A stretch of DNA of 64,000 nt from assembly GCA_021734835.1 (NCBI GenBank), contig JAIPIH010000011.1:1-64000 (forward strand). Reading direction: 5' to 3'. Positions 63,878 to 64,000 of this stretch are shown one piece after another. Made by a program: the position numbers and the translations under genes. The notes beneath the pieces are model-generated. The model searched no databases and was not told where the DNA came from. It saw only the letters and a program-made list of their open reading frames with translations. The DNA is from Candidatus Cloacimonadota bacterium (GTDB taxonomy: Bacteria; Cloacimonadota; Cloacimonadia; Cloacimonadales; TCS61). The first letter of the stretch is position 1. Every line of letters starts with the position of its first letter.

Positions 63878-64000
63878 TTATTTATTTTTTTTCTGCATTT
63901 GCCGGCAGATATTCTCCACTTCGCGGAAATTAACTTTACCGCTACCCATAAGCGGAATATCGGCTATCACATAAAATTCCTTGGGTACCGCAATCGCCGG
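63878..64000 (-). CDS. C-terminus of a second acyl-CoA/ACP synthetase (partial)
   Basis: The visible 40 codons encode PAIAVPKEFYVIADIPLMGS, then GKVNFREVENICR and a lysine-rich end with a TAA at 63880-63878. This aligns with the last residues of the 62341 protein. The rest lies beyond the window. The pair is a tandem duplication. Confidence 0.85.
   Translation of the reverse strand, partial: PAIAVPKEFYVIADIPLMGSGKVNFREVENICRQMQKKNK

Overview
The window is AT-rich, densely coded bacterial chromosome. A secreted protein with a type IX-like C-terminal sorting domain (20270-21469), a bacterial mraY (60987-62105, minus), acyl-CoA/ACP synthetases and long intergenic runs of purine-rich simple repeats point to a Gram-negative anaerobe of the Fibrobacterota-Chlorobiota-Bacteroidota or Cloacimonadota type. 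The lineage is an inference; no rRNA or tRNA gene was seen.

Left edge (1-2318): hairpin elements and a three-gene overlapping operon (MobB-like GTPase, zinc-ribbon/Smr protein, APH-like kinase). From about 2600 to 60940 the window is one long conflict/immunity-type island. It opens with an MntA/HepT toxin-antitoxin pair, a Ser/Thr kinase fused to a nucleoside-deoxyribosyltransferase/TIR-like domain, a metallophosphoesterase, and a minus-strand gene joining a TIR-like domain to a 6-phosphofructokinase. Then come two DUF4062-NACHT-TPR proteins flanking a DUF4062 gene remnant and a membrane protein with NAD-binding (RCK-like) domains and a C-terminal RyR domain.

After a type IX cargo protein, 22316-41506 is a probable eight-gene operon: ribokinase-like/AAA/RyR protein, small PGDYG-type protein, Nudix-TIR protein, DUF4062-NACHT-WD40-zinc-ribbon protein, second PGDYG-type protein, DUF4062-NACHT-propeller protein, and two TPR/zinc-ribbon membrane proteins. 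Two more giant DUF4062-NACHT-WD40 proteins follow (19 and about 13 WD40 repeats), separated by duplicated gene ends and purine-rich spacers, then a degenerate RNase Z-like protein, a metallophosphoesterase remnant, a TIR protein with a HEAT-like partner, a RelA/SpoT-TPR-SLOG-RyR protein and a Nudix hydrolase. The right edge (60987-64000, minus) returns to housekeeping genes: mraY and two tandem acyl-CoA/ACP synthetases.

The common theme is nucleotide-centred sensing and killing. TIR, deoxyribosyltransferase-like, PFK, Nudix, RelA and SLOG domains make or destroy nucleotides. RyR domains are proposed ligand sensors. DUF4062-NACHT proteins with TPR or WD40 tails look like NLR/STAND receptors, similar in layout to animal TEP1, NWD1 and NPHP3. 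Near-identical internal repeats, near-identical 5' ends with different tails, and gene-end remnants indicate that the receptor array is recombining. All functions are inferred from motifs read by eye; no database search was run.
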